DNA of 64,000 nt from assembly GCF_004367585.1 (NCBI RefSeq), contig NZ_CP038015.1, forward strand, positions 3,416,001 to 3,480,000, in the 5' to 3' direction. The DNA is from Paenisporosarcina antarctica (GTDB lineage Bacteria; Bacillota; Bacilli; Bacillales_A; Planococcaceae). Position 1 is the first letter of the stretch. Each line of letters starts with the position of its first letter. Positions 25,637 through 33,894 of the stretch are shown here, piece by piece. Both the position numbers and the translations under genes were made by a program. Below the pieces are notes generated by a model, which did not search any database, was not told the origin of the DNA, and saw only the letters and a program-made list of their open reading frames with translations.

Positions 25637-26273
25637 TCTTTCTTTGATTTAATATGAGATGAGTAAAACTCACTGCAAAAAACAAACCTACAAACCAAGG
25701 TGTCATCATATACCCAAATACCGTAACAAAAGGCTGGATAGTCGTAATAAAATATATTCCTAAAGACCATCCGATTAACAAGGCACTTATTAAGGTATGG
25801 CTTCCCATACGTCCCTGGGCGGTTAGGATGAGGATGAGAAGAATTGCCAGTAAAACCATATAGCTAACTGAATATGTATTGTCATACAAGACAAACTGCA
25901 TAAATTCATACAAAAATGAAGCTATTAAAAACACAAAAATAAAAGACTGGATAAACAACATCATATTCATTTGACCCCGTTGAGACTTAAAAAATAGGTA
26001 TAATGAGCTGAATAACACAGCTAGATAAAACGCACTCGAATCGCTAGGATAAGCCAATATAGCCAATGGATCATTGATAAATACAGTAAAATTCATGATG
26101 ATTTTTCCGACCCAAATAAAAAGCACGAAATTAATAAGTTGCGAAGTTATTTCTTCTATATGTCTTTTCCTCTGCTCTTTAGGTAAATCACTCATCATGT
26201 AAAAAGATAGAATTCCTCCAAACATACTACTAATAGTAATAAAAATTGGTATTAATTTAGTAGTCTCCACCAT
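25614..26273 (-). CDS. hypothetical membrane protein between osmC and ccdA
   Basis: A 219-aa protein with about six hydrophobic helices, an N-terminal charged loop (KEQRKRHIEEI) and YMMTPWFVGLFFAVSFTHLI near the end. I do not recognise it. A longer frame starts at TTG 26294, but AAAAGGGG lies inside that extension, 9 bases before ATG 26273, so the ATG is preferred. It lies between osmC and ccdA in the operon and overlaps ccdA, so it probably works with the thiol-redox pair in the membrane (inference from context). Confidence 0.75.
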   Translation of the reverse strand: MVETTKLIPIFITISSMFGGILSFYMMSDLPKEQRKRHIEEITSQLINFVLFIWVGKIIMNFTVFINDPLAILAYPSDSSAFYLAVLFSSLYLFFKSQRGQMNMMLFIQSFIFVFLIASFLYEFMQFVLYDNTYSVSYMVLLAILLILILTAQGRMGSHTLISALLIGWSLGIYFITTIQPFVTVFGYMMTPWFVGLFFAVSFTHLILNQRKSGYIERN

Positions 26274-26324
26274 TGATGATGTACCCCTTTTCAATGTCTT
26301 GCTTGATCAAACACATGCCGAAGG

Positions 26325-26729
26325 TCAACGGACATCACCATTGAGTGTGGACGACTTGACTATGAAAGTTAGATCAATCGAATGGATGACAGACTGAATC
26401 ATTCCACAATTTTTGACGACTAAATCAGCTATCTTCAGTGCATTTTGTTCGCTTATGCTTTGGTCTGATTGGACATAGGCAGTTATGGAAAGTTGTTCAA
26501 TTCGGTTGGCATGATCCGGATTTCTGACAGATGAGACGTCCATCTCTATCCTTTTGTGCTCAACCCTTTTCTTTTTTAAAATATTTCCGAGCAAAGTTCC
26601 ACTGCATCCAACTAAAGAAGAGATCAAAAGTTCATACGGACGATAACCAATTGTGTCGTTAGGAGAAATAGGTAGCAACCCGAAACCTAAATCGCCCACT
26701 ATTTTTTCATTTTCGATTGTAAATTTCAT
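26325..26729 (-). CDS. OsmC/Ohr-family protein
   Basis: A 134-aa OsmC-fold protein. Both conserved cysteines are present: Cys42 in LVGCSGTLLG and Cys108 in VVKNCGMIQSV. In this family the pair reduces organic or fatty-acid hydroperoxides. The arrangement is nearer to the YhfA/general OsmC group than to Ohr. It heads the four-gene operon, behind AAAGGGG and a promoter region with tandem 10-mers (26768-26787) that also occurs ahead of the two-component system. Confidence 0.88.
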   Translation of the reverse strand: MKFTIENEKIVGDLGFGLLPISPNDTIGYRPYELLISSLVGCSGTLLGNILKKKRVEHKRIEMDVSSVRNPDHANRIEQLSITAYVQSDQSISEQNALKIADLVVKNCGMIQSVIHSIDLTFIVKSSTLNGDVR

Positions 26730-26767
26730 TTTGAACTAAACCCCTTTCAAATTGATTATGAACATGG

Positions 26768-26787
26768 TTTGTTAAGATTTGATTAAG
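26768..26787 (-). promoter_or_regulatory. tandem response-regulator-type sites upstream of osmC
   Basis: Two adjacent 10-mers, TTTGTTAAGA and TTTGATTAAG on plus. On the minus strand, the direction of transcription, AACAAA is followed after 7 bases by CATAAT, a plausible -10 box. The same two 10-mers and the same 7-base spacing to CATAAT occur upstream of the response regulator gene at 28844-28863. Confidence 0.65.
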
Positions 26788-26804
26788 ACAATCACACTTC
26801 CATA

Positions 26805-27872
26805 TTATCGAGTCAACGTATGTAAAGGAAAGTCCATCCAAAACGTATGATGAGTGCCATCTGTATCTAGACCGATATTGCCTTTATGCGCGGTGATAAT
26901 GCTTTGGCTAATTGCAAGCCCAAGACCGGCACCGTTAGACTTAGTGCTTCTTGATTTTTCTAAACGGTAAAATCGTTCAAAGATCATAGTCTTTTTTTCA
27001 GGATCAATAAATCGACCACAATGAGTGAAGGTTATGATATACCTATTATTTTTTATCTCTCCATTAATCTTCAAGAATGTTCCCGTATTATAATCAAGGA
27101 TGTTTTGAAGCACGTTAGTAAAGACTTGCATAAGACCATCTCTATTGCCCAATATCTCAGCATCCTTAATGGTAAACTGCATATCCGCAATTTGATTCTG
27201 TAGTTTCAATTGAAAGGCTGTTAAAGACTCTGACAGCACTTTGTTAATTTCCACTTGATCAAACTGCTTTTCTAAAAAATAAATTCCGTTATTCCAATAA
27301 TTTAATTCTGATATAAGCTCAACAATTCTTGTAATTCGTCGGGATTCTTCCAACAGTGAACCAAATAATTCAGGGTTTCCATCAATTACTTTGTTTTGCA
27401 GTGCTTCTAGATAACCGTTTATATTGGTCAATGGTGTCCGAAGCTCATGTGCAATATCCTTCAGCATTTCTTCCCTTTGTACTTGAACGGAAGTGAGCGT
27501 TTCTGACATTGAATTGAAGTTCTCAATTAATCCCTTTATTTCTCCTGTAGCCGAACTTTCAATTTTGGAAGGTGTTTTGCCTTCTTTGATTTCTTTTGCC
27601 GCATTCGATAAATGCTTAATGGGGTCAACAATTTTTTTCACTGTAAAATAATGAAACAACCCTGCAATAATAAATGTCACAATGCTGACTTTCCAAAGAA
27701 ATCCATTCAATGTATCAACAAATTCCTGTCCTGTGACTTGTTGTGAATTAACCAAATAGCAGGCATAATCCGTCACAGACAAAGCAGCAAGGAGAATGAC
27801 GAGCAAGATAACAAGGCTATTCAACGCAACCAGTCTTAACAATAGGTTGGATAACTTTCTAAAGACCCACAA
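26805..27872 (-). CDS. sensor histidine kinase (OmpR-partner type)
   Basis: A 355-aa membrane kinase. Two membrane helices (about 15-35 and 60-80) flank a very short external loop of about 25 residues. A HAMP linker (VKKIVDPIKHLSNAAKEI) follows, then the phospho-acceptor His142 in LKDIAHELRTPLTNINGY, an N box near NVLQNILDYN and a G box GAGLGLAISQSI. The short loop argues against binding a bulky external ligand, and sensing within the membrane is more likely. It overlaps the response regulator by 14 nt. It lies directly upstream of osmC on the same strand. Confidence 0.9.
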   Translation of the reverse strand: MWVFRKLSNLLLRLVALNSLVILLVILLAALSVTDYACYLVNSQQVTGQEFVDTLNGFLWKVSIVTFIIAGLFHYFTVKKIVDPIKHLSNAAKEIKEGKTPSKIESSATGEIKGLIENFNSMSETLTSVQVQREEMLKDIAHELRTPLTNINGYLEALQNKVIDGNPELFGSLLEESRRITRIVELISELNYWNNGIYFLEKQFDQVEINKVLSESLTAFQLKLQNQIADMQFTIKDAEILGNRDGLMQVFTNVLQNILDYNTGTFLKINGEIKNNRYIITFTHCGRFIDPEKKTMIFERFYRLEKSRSTKSNGAGLGLAISQSIITAHKGNIGLDTDGTHHTFWMDFPLHTLTR

Positions 27873-28566
27873 ATTTATACCCCATTCCCCTCACAGTCTG
27901 AATATAATCTTTGGGTGTCTTTTCACTAATCTTTCCTCTCAAATGCTTGATATGAACATCAATGGTCCGATCGGATACAGATTTTTCATTATTTTCGTAA
28001 ATCATATTCAAGATTTGTTCCCTGGATAAAACCTGACTAGGATGTTGCATAAATGTATGGAGCAACTTAAATTCGAAGTGGGTTAATTCAAGCTGTTCTC
28101 CATTTATCCACGCTTCGCCTTTTGCCGGTTTAATCGTAAATCCTGTAAAACTTAACTTCCCGCAACGGCTTGCCGTTCTTCTTAATACGGCCTCTATTCT
28201 AACCATTAATTCAGCAGGGCTGAAAGGCTTGACAACATAGTCATCAGCACCTAATTTGAAGCCTTCTATTTTGTTTTTTTCAGTAGCTTTTGCCGAAAGC
28301 ATGATTATGGGCATCATATTTTTTAAATCTTCACGCACCCATCTGCATATCTCTTCACCACTGACTTTTGGTAACATGAGATCAAGTATTAAAATACATG
28401 GATCGAACTGTTGAATTTTCTCCTTTGCCTCAGCTCCATTATCAGCTTCAATGACCTCATATCCGTCCTTGATTAAATAGATCTTAATGAGATTCCGGAT
28501 TTTTGGATCGTCTTCTACAATTAATACAGATTTGCCAATGAGATTTGTTTGATTCAAGTTTTTCAC
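27859..28566 (-). CDS. OmpR/PhoB-type response regulator
   Basis: A 235-aa regulator. The receiver domain has acidic ED at 18-20, phospho-acceptor Asp62 in ILILDLMLPKVSG, and Lys in DYVVKPFSP. The C-terminal winged helix has LTHFEFKLLHTFMQHP, SDRTIDVHIKHLRGKI and IQTVRGMGYKF. Such factors bind direct repeats with 10-11-bp spacing; a pair of this kind lies upstream at 28844 and again ahead of osmC. Start MKNLNQTN at ATG 28566. Confidence 0.92.
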   Translation of the reverse strand: MKNLNQTNLIGKSVLIVEDDPKIRNLIKIYLIKDGYEVIEADNGAEAKEKIQQFDPCILILDLMLPKVSGEEICRWVREDLKNMMPIIMLSAKATEKNKIEGFKLGADDYVVKPFSPAELMVRIEAVLRRTASRCGKLSFTGFTIKPAKGEAWINGEQLELTHFEFKLLHTFMQHPSQVLSREQILNMIYENNEKSVSDRTIDVHIKHLRGKISEKTPKDYIQTVRGMGYKFVGL

Positions 28567-28843
28567 CTTTTCTACAATTGAAATATTCTTATTTCCTTCA
28601 TTAAATTAAGCAAATCTGCAAAGATAATACTTAATCCAATAATAAACCTAATGAACCTTATCTATTGCGTTTTACAATTGACTAGCATTTTAGAGTTTTC
28701 AATCTTACCACCCGTTAAGTGAGTGGTATATGAGGATAAAGGAAAATAATATGGAGAGAAAAAAGACAACATCCACCCTGCTAAAGCAAAAAATCCCAAT
28801 GTAATTCATAACAACATTCCTTTACAATCCATTATGAATGGGC

Positions 28844-28863
28844 TTTGTTAAAGTTTGATTAAG
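28844..28863 (-). promoter_or_regulatory. tandem response-regulator-type sites upstream of the two-component system
   Basis: TTTGTTAAAG and TTTGATTAAG as adjacent 10-mers on plus; on the minus strand AACAAA is followed after 7 bases by CATAAT. This matches the osmC promoter in both sequence and spacing and predicts autoregulation. The rest of 28567-29130 holds no gene. Confidence 0.65.
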
Positions 28864-29130
28864 AAAAAGCATATTTGATTAATTGTTTCTATTCCAATGC
28901 ATTGTGACTTGATAAAAATATACTACCGTAATATTTAATGAGGCAGTCAGTCTATAATTACACTAAGGGAAATTAACAATAATAAAAACACGGCTATATC
29001 TTGAAATGCCGGTTGAACTATTCAACATACAAGACTTAATCCAACATTTTATATACAATAGCAATGAAAGACGAATCAGGTTTTTAATAAACTCCATATT
29101 AGTTAGGCCCAAATTTTATATATCGGAGGG

Positions 29131-29250
29131 ATGAAAGTGATCAATAAATTCAAGAAATTAATAAGTAATCCCAAAATACAAAAGGCAGTCAAAGAAAAGG
29201 TTCTCCCATTGGTGAAAAAAGAAATGGAAAAGAGAAAAACAAAAAAGTAA
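29131..29250 (+). CDS. micro-ORF encoding a lysine-rich peptide (37-39 aa)
   Basis: ATG 29131 directly follows GGAGGG, so the better-spaced start is GTG 29137, six bases after the box. The product is strongly basic: INKFKKLISNPK followed by a Lys/Val helix and a KKEMEKRKTKK end. It has no membrane helix. A strong terminator lies 112 nt downstream. I cannot assign a function. The RBS and terminator make it more than a chance frame. Confidence 0.5.
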   Translation: MKVINKFKKLISNPKIQKAVKEKVLPLVKKEMEKRKTKK

Positions 29251-29650
29251 GACTATCGATAGTAGAATTAGGATGATCCATCCTGAGTAATCGTTTAACT
29301 AAATATTAACTAGATGTATATCTTATAATGTTAATTTTCTTTTACCACGTATATCATTGCACCCCCTAATGCCTTCTCATTAGGGGGTTTTTTTGTTATA
29401 CAGAAATCCGCTGAACTGAACGATACATTTTCATCATATTTTTTGATTTAATTTCTTTATCCTATACTTTTGAATAGGGGAGGATTTTTGATCAGATCAG
29501 CTAACAGCTAATTACAAGTCTCAGCCTTTTTTTAAGAAAGCTTTTTTAATCCTCATGGTAATTCAATATGTCCTACAATTTAATCCCCTTATTTTTGGAC
29601 TATTATATAGAAAAGGTGTTTAACTCTTTTTATTATTTGAAAAAAATCTC
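29251..29650. other. non-coding stretch with a terminator
   Basis: AT-rich sequence holding only the terminator at 29362-29395. No further frame with an RBS was seen. Confidence 0.5.
29362..29395 (+). terminator. strong plus-strand terminator
   Basis: CCCCCTAATG (29362-29371) and CATTAGGGGG (29378-29387) form a perfect 10-bp stem with a 6-base loop, followed by TTTTTTTT. Confidence 0.92.
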
Positions 29651-29884
29651 TCATTTGATTTTTTTTTCAACAAAAGTCCAAATAACAAATATTATAATAA
29701 AAGCACCAAAAACTAACAACGATGCATTAAAAGCAAAATCAAAATCCAATTCCCTTACTCTTCGATATTCGGTGCTACCTTGGTCCATTATTTTAAAACT
29801 CATATCTTTATAATCCATAAGAACAAAAGATAAAACCAATCCAATTATAGTTCCAGCTAATAAAGATAGGGAGAATTTTTTCAT
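29651..29884 (-). CDS. hypothetical two-helix membrane protein (77 aa)
   Basis: Hydrophobic helices at about residues 5-22 and 50-70 flank a charged segment (YRRVRELDFDF), with a KKIK end. A good RBS (ATAGGAGG) precedes the ATG at 29884. Not recognised. It is isolated, with no operon partner. Confidence 0.55.
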   Translation of the reverse strand: MKKFSLSLLAGTIIGLVLSFVLMDYKDMSFKIMDQGSTEYRRVRELDFDFAFNASLLVFGAFIIIFVIWTFVEKKIK

Positions 29885-30350
29885 AAGCTATGCCTCCTAT
29901 AGATAGTTTAAAATTTCAAGTACTAAAATAAGAAAAGTAGAATTAGAGTAAATTCTTTAAATTTTATTTTGTTGTAGTATATTTTAGCATAAATATCCAA
30001 TTTACCTATAAAAATACTGAAAATTCTCCCCTTGGTTTCTTGTCTAAAGAGTGCATTGAATTTGTGACTTTTTTATCTGTCCGTAAGAAATTATTCATTT
30101 ACTCAAATGGATTGTATGACATAGCGCTGAATCAGGATGGTTTTGTACGTGCACAATATAAAAAGCACCAATGAAAGAGCTAGTAAATTAGCTTTTCCAT
30201 TAGCGCTTTCCCTATTGATGATCTACGTGTAGGTATTGAAAAACAACTGCTTTTATCAAACATCAATTGTGGTATTCTAAGCCGCCTTGTAAAGGCAACC
30301 GATTGTTCCACTAGAACATTTGGCTAATTTATATATACAATAATTTACAT
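29885..30350. other. non-coding stretch with a short protein-like remnant
   Basis: On plus at about 30047-30175 an open frame without a start reads KECIEFVTFLSVRKKL, then YSNGLYDIALNQDGFVRAQY, then TGA. Codon use looks protein-like but I cannot name it. Nothing else is evident. Confidence 0.35.
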
Positions 30351-30497
30351 TTAATTAATATTTTCAAACACTAATGCAATTAGATAAAACGGGATACCGA
30401 CAATTAACATCCCTGCTAAAAGGTAACAAATACTTGTAAAAATAAATTTCAAGATATCTTTTATCGCCCCTGCAAAATCATCAATAAATCTTGTCAT
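30351..30497 (-). CDS. small membrane protein (48 aa)
   Basis: It has an RBS (TGGAGGG) before ATG 30497. The N-terminus MTRFIDDFAGAIKDILKF looks amphipathic, and one hydrophobic helix, YLLAGMLIVGIPFYLIALVF, follows. No homologue is recognised. The tight RBS and a single clean helix suggest a genuine small membrane protein. Confidence 0.5.
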   Translation of the reverse strand: MTRFIDDFAGAIKDILKFIFTSICYLLAGMLIVGIPFYLIALVFENIN

Positions 30498-30633
30498 TCC
30501 TATCCCTCCAGTCTAATCATAGCTTTATGGGATTGTATCACGTATAACTCCTAGGTTGACATAACCCACCTTCCAGGAAGCGATTACCATTGTTGGGGAT
30601 CTTATAAAAGAATTGCTGTAAATATTGTTGCTG
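30498..30633. other. non-coding stretch before repeat copy B
   Basis: No gene or clear signal seen. With the repeat copy B that follows and the AT-rich segment 30845-31075, this makes a non-coding stretch of about 580 bases between the 48-aa and 60-aa genes. Confidence 0.5.
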
Positions 30634-30844
30634 TTGAAAGAAAAATTGAAAAAGCAAAGTGAGCAACTCACTTTGCTTTTTTCTCTTTCTTTTGGAAATC
30701 TTCAATTTGCTCCACATCTATAAAAAAGAATGACTTACACACCACAATTACCCTATTAGCATAAGTAGCGTCCGAAGATGCCTGGGTCAGAAACAAACGC
30801 GTATGTTTAAACTTTCATGTTTGTATCTGTCCCTGGGACTACCT
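30634..30844. repeat. dispersed repeat, long form, copy B
   Basis: The second copy of the roughly 205-bp repeat at 23835. It has a T-tailed hairpin (GCAAAGTGA...TCACTTTGC, 30654-30676), the same middle (AAGAATGACTTACACACCAC), and a GTCCCTGGGAC-family element at 30760-30844 with CAGAAACAAACGCG and GTCCCTGGGACTAC. Confidence 0.8.
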
Positions 30845-31075
30845 TATGAAAAAAGAGTACCTTAAAGTAGACCAGTAGTAACAGTATTTTTAAGCATGTA
30901 TTTATTGTTCATTTTTTTACTGTTGATGAAAGAAAGATTATCTTAACCATATAAGGGTTTAAAAATATAATTGATAAACTAATTAAGAATTGGTATAGGG
31001 TGAAAAATACCTACAAAAAGCTATGACGTATATTTCTACTTCCATTTCTCATACTAAAAAAAAGGAGTGATACCT

Positions 31076-31258
31076 ATGGCGAAACGGACAAAGAAAAATG
31101 ACGCAGAACAAAAGAATAAACAAGGGTTTGACTCTAGCAAAACAGATTCCGAATTCTCTAAAGAATTCGGAAGTGCAAATGCTAATCGAGCAAAAAAAGA
31201 AAAGGCAAAAAAAGAAAAAGCATCCAAAAACCAAGGGGAATGGAAAGGAATGCATTGA
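31076..31258 (+). CDS. small hydrophilic lysine-rich protein (60 aa), possibly spore-associated
   Basis: ATG 31076 follows AAAGGAG at good spacing; the longer frame from 31067 contains the RBS and is rejected. The product is very polar: MAKRTKKNDAEQKNKQGF, then SEFSKEFGSANANRAKKEK and repeated KKEK units. The F-x-x-E-F-x-S-x-x-N pattern is faintly like gamma-type small acid-soluble spore proteins, but there is no clear repeat and this is only a suggestion. No Cys, no membrane helix. Confidence 0.5.
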   Translation: MAKRTKKNDAEQKNKQGFDSSKTDSEFSKEFGSANANRAKKEKAKKEKASKNQGEWKGMH

Positions 31259-31413
31259 TTGTTTTATCAAGACTTGGCGTAGGGGGTTTCCAACAGAATA
31301 TAACTGTATAATCTACAGCGTGGATTTTTTCCATTGTTACTCATCTAAACCTTTAAGAGGAAGTAAACTAACAGTTAATATTTTGTCCTAACTAAGTGTT
31401 TTTTATGTACTAA

Positions 31414-31487
31414 CACCGTCCCTGGGTCATCAGAAACAAACGCGATTGTTGAAACTTTCATGTTTGTTTCTGTTCCTAGGACTGCTT
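31414..31487. repeat. GTCCCTGGGAC-family element, copy C
   Basis: GTCCCTGGG is followed by CAGAAACAAAC (31431-31441), and after 20 bases by its exact inverse GTTTGTTTCTG (31462-31472), then TTCCTAGGAC. The outer arms also pair almost completely, so the whole element can fold into one long hairpin. It fills most of the 31259-31564 intergenic stretch, which contains no gene. Confidence 0.8.
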
Positions 31488-31564
31488 TAATTATCGAAAT
31501 AGATTAAAGTTACGTGTCTCTTACAAACCCACACTGTGCTGCATTGACGGCCTTTTATTATTAC

Positions 31565-32992
31565 TTAAAATCTTGGAGCCACTCTTTTCTTCGTGGCTTG
31601 CTCATAAGAATATGCTAGTTCAATTAATCTTGGTTCACTATAAGCCTTTGCACTAAATGTAACCCCAACTGGCATGCCTTCAGTTGTATAACCAGCAGGG
31701 ATGGTTATCGATGGATAGCCTGCTTTTGCAGGTATTGCTGCACCACGGTTGCTCTCAAATAATAAAGCATCTAAGTTGTTCTCAGCCATGACTACATCGA
31801 TTCCCTCGTTAGCTGAATTTCTTATGTCGATTTCACGGTGTTCTAAGTAGGTTTGATCATAAGGATCATCACTCATCGTTTGAGCCTTTTCAAGTTCAAT
31901 TTGCCCGAATTTCATTCTAACGTCTGGGTCCTGTTTATTAAATTCAATAAGATCTACTAGTGATTTAATCGGAACTTCTTTTGAAACCTTACGTAAATAA
32001 GCATTTATATCATGTTTGAATTCATGCCACAAAACAATAGAAGTGAAACTTGTTTTAGGGATCGTTACTTCTTCAATAATTGCACCTTGTGATTTAATCT
32101 CTTCAATGGCTTCTTCAATTATCTTTCTTTCATCTGTATCTACAGCGCTTAAAAACGATCTATCTACACCGATTCTAGCTCCATTTAACCCTTCTGCTAT
32201 TAAATGTTTCGTATAATCTTTTAATGCCTTTCCTTGACTCGCTTGCGTAATTGGATCCATTTCGTCCACTCCGGTTATCACGCCAAGTGTTATCGCCGCG
32301 TCTGTAACAGTTCGAGTCATCGGGCCTGCAGTATCTTGGCTATGTGAAAGTGGAATAATGCCTGTTCGACTAACTAACCCAACAGTTGGTTTAATCCCAA
32401 CTAATGAATTAGCACTCGCTGGACTCAGGATTGAACCTGAAGTTTCCGTCCCAATCGCCACAGCAGCAAAGTTAGATGCAATCCCCGCTCCAGAACCTGA
32501 ACTAGAACCACCCACACTTCCTGCAATAAATGAACCTACTCCATAAGGATTTAAGACCTGTCCACCTAATCCACTGTATCCACTAGGAACATCTTCAGTC
32601 ATAAAGTAAGCCCATTCACTCATATTAGCTTTCCCGAGAATAATAGCCCCTGCTTGTCGCAGTTGCTTAGCAACAAATGAGTCGTCTTTGGCAAAGTTAT
32701 TTTCAAGAGCAAATGATCCTGCAGTTGTTGGCATCTTGTCAGTTGTTTCAATATTGTCTTTTAAAATAACAGGAATGCCATGTAAAGGACCTCGAATGCC
32801 TTTTTCACAAACTTTATCCAACTCAGCAGCTATTTTTAAAGCATCTGGGTTAACGCTTACTATTGCGTTGATTTTTGGACCATTTCGATTGTAAGCTTTT
32901 ATTCTATCTAAATACATTTGAACTAATTGTACCGATGTCATTTGATTTGCTTCGTATGCTAGTTGAATTTCTGTGATGGTATATTCTTTCAC
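31565..32992 (-). CDS. amidase signature family hydrolase
   Basis: This 475-aa amidase hydrolyses a C-N amide bond. The Ser-cisSer-Lys triad is visible: Lys78 in PVILKDNIETT, the Gly/Ser block GSVGGSSSGSGAG (159-170) with the cis-Ser, and the nucleophile Ser187 in GTETSGSILSP. The C-terminus has GMPVGVTFSAKAYSEPRL. It resembles stand-alone amidases rather than GatA, since no gatB or gatC is adjacent. The substrate is unknown. Monocistronic, with a short upstream region and no operon neighbour. Confidence 0.9.
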   Translation of the reverse strand: MKEYTITEIQLAYEANQMTSVQLVQMYLDRIKAYNRNGPKINAIVSVNPDALKIAAELDKVCEKGIRGPLHGIPVILKDNIETTDKMPTTAGSFALENNFAKDDSFVAKQLRQAGAIILGKANMSEWAYFMTEDVPSGYSGLGGQVLNPYGVGSFIAGSVGGSSSGSGAGIASNFAAVAIGTETSGSILSPASANSLVGIKPTVGLVSRTGIIPLSHSQDTAGPMTRTVTDAAITLGVITGVDEMDPITQASQGKALKDYTKHLIAEGLNGARIGVDRSFLSAVDTDERKIIEEAIEEIKSQGAIIEEVTIPKTSFTSIVLWHEFKHDINAYLRKVSKEVPIKSLVDLIEFNKQDPDVRMKFGQIELEKAQTMSDDPYDQTYLEHREIDIRNSANEGIDVVMAENNLDALLFESNRGAAIPAKAGYPSITIPAGYTTEGMPVGVTFSAKAYSEPRLIELAYSYEQATKKRVAPRF

Positions 32993-33372
32993 GTTGATTC
33001 TCCTTTTTTGTGGTGTTATTCTACTACCGAATTTTCAAGAAAAATTGCTTCTCCAGGAACATAATCGGTGAACCTGGAAGATGTGTAGTTGCTTATTATC
33101 AGAGTAATTCCCTACTTCTAAACAGTTAAGGTATTGGAAAACAATTCTTAGTTTTATATTAACATTTTCAAAGTAAGTTTCCGGTTTTTAATTTTGAATA
33201 TTACAATATATGAATTAGTAACCATCTTACTAATTGAAGTGAAACTGAAAAACTTTTTATTAATTAATGGTTCATGTTAGCCAACTCTCTCATATTCAAA
33301 TAAAACAGTAGTAACCTTCCCCTCGATCAGATTTCCAAATTGCATGTTCTTTTATTGTTAAATAAAATAGTA
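32993..33372. other. non-coding stretch
   Basis: About 380 AT-rich bases upstream of the amidase. I see no gene, operator or hairpin here. Confidence 0.5.
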
Positions 33373-33412
33373 AAAGCTCTCAGACAAATAGATTTGTCTG
33401 AGAGCTTTTTTT
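33373..33412 (+). terminator. orphan terminator
   Basis: AAAGCTCTCAGACAAAT (33373-33389) pairs perfectly with 33392-33408, followed by TTTTTTT. A very strong hairpin, but no gene ends here on either strand, which suggests that a gene has been lost or that it belongs to a repeat. Confidence 0.85.
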
Positions 33413-33488
33413 CGTTTATTATATTTGTGCATTTATTCCTGGTTTAGTTTTTTATCTGAGACTCATGTTAAACTCTTACCTCTATAAC

Positions 33489-33510
33489 TACCGTCCCTGG
33501 GATTGCTTTA
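33489..33510. repeat. GTCCCTGGGAC-family element, short copy
   Basis: ACCGTCCCTGGGATTGCTTT: the two ends of the family joined without the inner CAGAAACAAAC/GTTTGTTTCTG part. A short form of the same kind is at 13780-13806. Confidence 0.7.
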
Positions 33511-33752
33511 CCAATCTGATGGCCGATTCTATTGGGAAATTCCTTGAAAATCTGAATCACATTCAAAATAATCATGCATTTTCTCACCTCAATGAAGAGA
33601 TTCTAAATGAACATGAAGCCAAATTAATGATTATTTATCAAGAGTCCTGTTACTGTACATTGATAGCAAAACTCAATCGTAACAATTAAAAGTTCTAAAA
33701 CTATTAATACATGTTCCAGAAAGTTTAGGAGTCACGGTAGTTTTGTAGTAAT

Positions 33753-33794
33753 AAAACCTTCAAATCCCTAAAGTACGGGGGTTGAAGGTTTTTT
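33753..33794 (+). terminator. terminator hairpin
   Basis: AAAACCTTCAA (33753-33763) pairs with TTGAAGGTTTT (33782-33792), with inner CCC/GGG pairing and a following T-run. No intact plus-strand gene precedes it in 33413-33752, which holds no convincing gene. Confidence 0.75.
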
Positions 33795-33894
33795 ATTGTT
33801 TTCTAAATATTTAAGGCTTATCTACACAAGTTGAACTTATATCGTATCTGTTTTTAGATGTCTTCTGAAAATTTGATGATATGAAAACAGGCAA

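Noticed and set aside
33465-33689. 74-codon plus-strand frame
   Set aside because: It starts before and runs through a short GTCCCTGGGAC repeat, has no RBS, and resembles no protein.
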